Of a stretch of DNA of 64,000 nucleotides, positions 62,260-64,000 are shown one piece after another; position 1 is the stretch's first letter; each line of letters opens with the position of its first letter. Source of the stretch: CAVVJA01 sp963779485. Its GTDB lineage: Bacteria > Actinomycetota > Actinomycetes > Mycobacteriales > Jatrophihabitantaceae. Location of the stretch: positions 62,001-126,000 of the forward strand of contig CAVZYJ010000007.1 in NCBI GenBank assembly GCA_963779485.1, in the 5' to 3' direction. The notes under the pieces were generated by a model that ran no database searches, had not been told where the DNA came from, and saw only the letters and a list, made by a program, of their open reading frames with translations. A program made the translations under genes and the position numbers.

Positions 62260-63132
62260 ATGGCTGAGGATGGGCGCGTGGTGCGTAACGACCGAAGCGG
62301 GCGATCTGCCGTCGCTCGAGTGGGTATCTCCGGCTGGCGTTACCCACCCTGGCGCGGCGTGTTCTATCCGAAGGGTCTTCGGCAGCGGGACGAACTGCGC
62401 TATGTCGCCGACCATTTGACGTCGGTCGAGATCAATGGGTCGTTCTACGCCCTCCAGCGGCCCGCCAACTACCGAACCTGGTACGCCGAGACGCCGACCG
62501 AGTTCGTCTTCTCCATCAAAGGGCCGCGGTTCATCAGCCACATGAAGAAGCTTCGTGATGTTGAGTTACCCCTCGCGAATTTCTATGCCTCCGGACTGCT
62601 TGCGCTACGCGAAAAGCTCGGACCAATTCTCTGGCAGCTCCCACCCAATCTGGGTTTCGATCCGTCACGACTGACCGAATTCTTCACAATGTTGCCGCGA
62701 ACGACATTTGCGGCCGCTCGCCTGGCCCGGCGACACGAGGAGCGGCTCGCGGACCGAGCCCTGACCCGGGCCGATGCCGACCGGCCGCTGCGCTACGCGC
62801 TCGAGGTCAGGCACGGGAGCTACCGGACGCCGGAGTTCGTCGAGCTGCTGCGTGAACACGACATCGCACTCGTCGTCGCCGACACGGCCGGACGATGGCC
62901 GCTGTTCTACGACGTGACGTCGGAGATCGTGTACGTGCGCCTGCACGGCGATCAGGAGCTCTACGTCAGCGGCTACTCCGACGAGGCCCTGGCGACGTGG
63001 GCCGAGCGCATCCGTGGCTGGACCGCCGCCGGCCGTGACGTGTTCGCCTACTTCGACAACGACGTGAAGGTCCGCGCTCCGTATGACGCGATCCAACTCC
63101 TGCAACGCCTCGGCGGCAGTCAACCCGGATGA
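62260..63132 (+). CDS. DUF72 protein
   Basis: A 290-residue TIM-barrel-like DUF72 protein. It has GISGWRYPPWRGVFYPKGL near the N-terminus, FSIKGPRFISHMKKL after beta4, LWQLPPNL, ALEVRHGSYRTPEFVELL and YVRLHGDQELYVSGYSDEAL, ending in FAYFDNDVKVRAPYDAI. The family is widespread and often annotated only as DUF72; proposed links to nucleic-acid or sugar-phosphate chemistry are not established. ATG 62260 is used; GTG 62278 is an alternative. The stop touches the convergent transporter stop. Confidence 0.88.
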   Translation: MAEDGRVVRNDRSGRSAVARVGISGWRYPPWRGVFYPKGLRQRDELRYVADHLTSVEINGSFYALQRPANYRTWYAETPTEFVFSIKGPRFISHMKKLRDVELPLANFYASGLLALREKLGPILWQLPPNLGFDPSRLTEFFTMLPRTTFAAARLARRHEERLADRALTRADADRPLRYALEVRHGSYRTPEFVELLREHDIALVVADTAGRWPLFYDVTSEIVYVRLHGDQELYVSGYSDEALATWAERIRGWTAAGRDVFAYFDNDVKVRAPYDAIQLLQRLGGSQPG

Positions 63133-64000
63133 TCATCCGCCGATCACCGCCGACGACACCCACAGTGCCACCGTTGCGGCGAGAAGTATCGGCAGCGTGC
63201 TCACCGCGCCGAGCCGATGGAACGTCTGCGCCGACGGATGATCGGATTCGCACAGCTGCCGCCGCCAGAGCAAGGTGGCGAGTGAACCGACGAACGTGAA
63301 GTTCGGTCCCACGTTGACTCCGATGAGCACGGCGAGCACGGCCAGCGGTGAAGCGGCGACAAGTGGCAGCAACGCCAGGGTCGCCGGGATGTTGTTGACG
63401 ACGTTGGCCAGTAGCGCGCCCAGCAGCGCGAGCCCGATCAAGGCGAGCAAGCCGGTGCCGTCCGGCACCAGATGCGCCAGTACGCCGTGTAAGCCATTGG
63501 CACGCACTCCGTCGAAGATCACGCCCAGCGCCAGCACGAACAGCACGAATCCGGGGCTCGTCTCGCCGGCCATTCGCCGCCACGTCGTCCGGCGCGCCTT
63601 CAGCGCCGGTGCGGCCAGGGCGACAACACCCAGCCACGCGGCCCAAGCGGGCGGCACGTCGATCGCCGACGTGACGACGAAGCCGGCGACCGTGCCGGTC
63701 AGGATGGTCAAGGCGTAGCGCGGAGCCGCGGGCAGGTCGACCGAGTGCTGGGAATCCCGGGTGAGGTCGCCTCGGAAGTACCACCGCAGGGCGAGCCAGT
63801 CGAGCAAGCACGACGTGGTCCACGGCAACGCCATCAGCGCCGTGAACCGACCGAAGGACAGGCCGGTCGCGGCAAAGGCGAGCAGGTTGGTCAGGTTGGA
63901 GACCGGAAGGAGCAACGAGCCCGAGTTGGCCAGGTGCGCGCAGGCATACAGGTGCGGTCGGCTGCGCACCTCCAACCGCTGGGTCGTCCGGAGCACGACC
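63133..64000 (-). CDS. ArsB/NhaD-type (SLC13-like) transporter, 5' end beyond window
   Basis: At least 287 residues of a polytopic membrane transporter of the ion transporter (IT) superfamily. LANSGSLLLPVSNLTNLLAF (helix hairpin with Asn/Ser), TILTGTVAGFVV, LANVVNNIPATLALLPL and VLIGVNVGPNFTFVGSLATLLW (second hairpin) are the two inverted re-entrant loops typical of ArsB/NhaD/CitMHS relatives. The NVVNNIPATLA motif is shared with arsenite-type permeases. The frame is open to the window edge, so the start lies outside. Substrate not predictable; arsenite or a dicarboxylate/sodium antiport are the usual choices. Confidence 0.85.
   Translation of the reverse strand, partial: VVLRTTQRLEVRSRPHLYACAHLANSGSLLLPVSNLTNLLAFAATGLSFGRFTALMALPWTTSCLLDWLALRWYFRGDLTRDSQHSVDLPAAPRYALTILTGTVAGFVVTSAIDVPPAWAAWLGVVALAAPALKARRTTWRRMAGETSPGFVLFVLALGVIFDGVRANGLHGVLAHLVPDGTGLLALIGLALLGALLANVVNNIPATLALLPLVAASPLAVLAVLIGVNVGPNFTFVGSLATLLWRRQLCESDHPSAQTFHRLGAVSTLPILLAATVALWVSSAVIGG

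Noticed and set aside
1..64000. tRNA, rRNA, CRISPR array or prophage
   Set aside because: No tRNA-like TTCGAAT arms with cloverleaf pairing, no regular spacers and repeats, and no phage structural genes were seen.

Overview
The window is chromosomal DNA from a high-GC Actinomycetota. Evidence: strong G/C third-position bias throughout, frequent GTG starts, many F420/flavin-type oxidoreductases (LLM family, split-barrel PNPOx family, an F420-reductase-like dehydrogenase), a stand-alone LigD-type NHEJ polymerase, a GAP/Sap-family membrane protein, a SARP/BTAD regulator, LAL-type LuxR regulators and a MurT/GatD pair. The genus cannot be fixed from sequence alone. The actinoplanete-like type III PKS cluster, and carbohydrate genes without a visible transporter, fit a soil or plant-associated organism. 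I saw no rRNA or tRNA gene, CRISPR array, complete insertion sequence or prophage.

Layout. 0-8 kb: housekeeping and small-molecule genes (GNAT remnant, F420-reductase-like protein, SnoaL-like, TRIC channel, DinB, LigD polymerase, MalT-type LuxR regulator, GAP protein). 8-16.5 kb: a sugar-use locus with a LacI regulator, a GH31 glycosidase broken by one frameshift, an operon ugp-galE-galK with no galT, and a GH1 beta-glycosidase. 16.5-25.3 kb: membrane-protein pair, TetR/MFS efflux pair with a perfect operator, a second LAL-type LuxR regulator facing an orphan ECF sigma factor, and a DyP peroxidase. 25.6-30.4 kb: an overlapping trio aminotransferase-MurT-GatD converging on a glutamine-synthetase-like gene. 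30.5-39.3 kb: a decay zone with remnants of a glucosidase, a META/HslJ protein, an IS701-type transposase, an ABC permease and a LacI regulator, interleaved with intact genes (phosphoesterase lipoprotein, TIGR03118 protein, creatininase, OmpR-type two-component system, PNPOx). 39.3-43.9 kb: a Gfo/Idh/MocA dehydrogenase plus TIM-barrel isomerase pair under a perfect LacI-type operator, then small enzymes. 44.1-47.5 kb: a SARP-TM-beta-propeller-oligopeptide-binding fusion broken by frameshifts. 47.5-54.2 kb: a compact type III PKS meroterpenoid or phenolic-lipid cluster (PKS, ICMT-like methyltransferase, FAD hydroxylase, UbiA prenyltransferase, geranylgeranyl-reductase-like protein, SAM methyltransferase, LLM oxidoreductase). 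54.2-64 kb: PRC-barrel protein, small kinase, a 1229-residue BNR-type propeller protein, a membrane-anchored PI-PLC-like protein, a DUF72 protein and an ArsB/NhaD-type transporter cut by the window edge.

How the genes fit together. GalK, the eukaryote-type UTP-sugar-1-phosphate uridylyltransferase and GalE could form a galT-independent route from galactose to UDP-glucose. The PKS cluster has the full gene set expected for prenylated, methylated alkyl-hydroquinones of the agq type. The MurT-GatD pair makes glutamine-dependent amidation of a Mur-type acyl substrate likely, and its coupling to an aminotransferase is unusual. A palindromic element of about 45-51 bp recurs four times between genes, three times between divergent genes. 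It is the main non-coding structure of the window.
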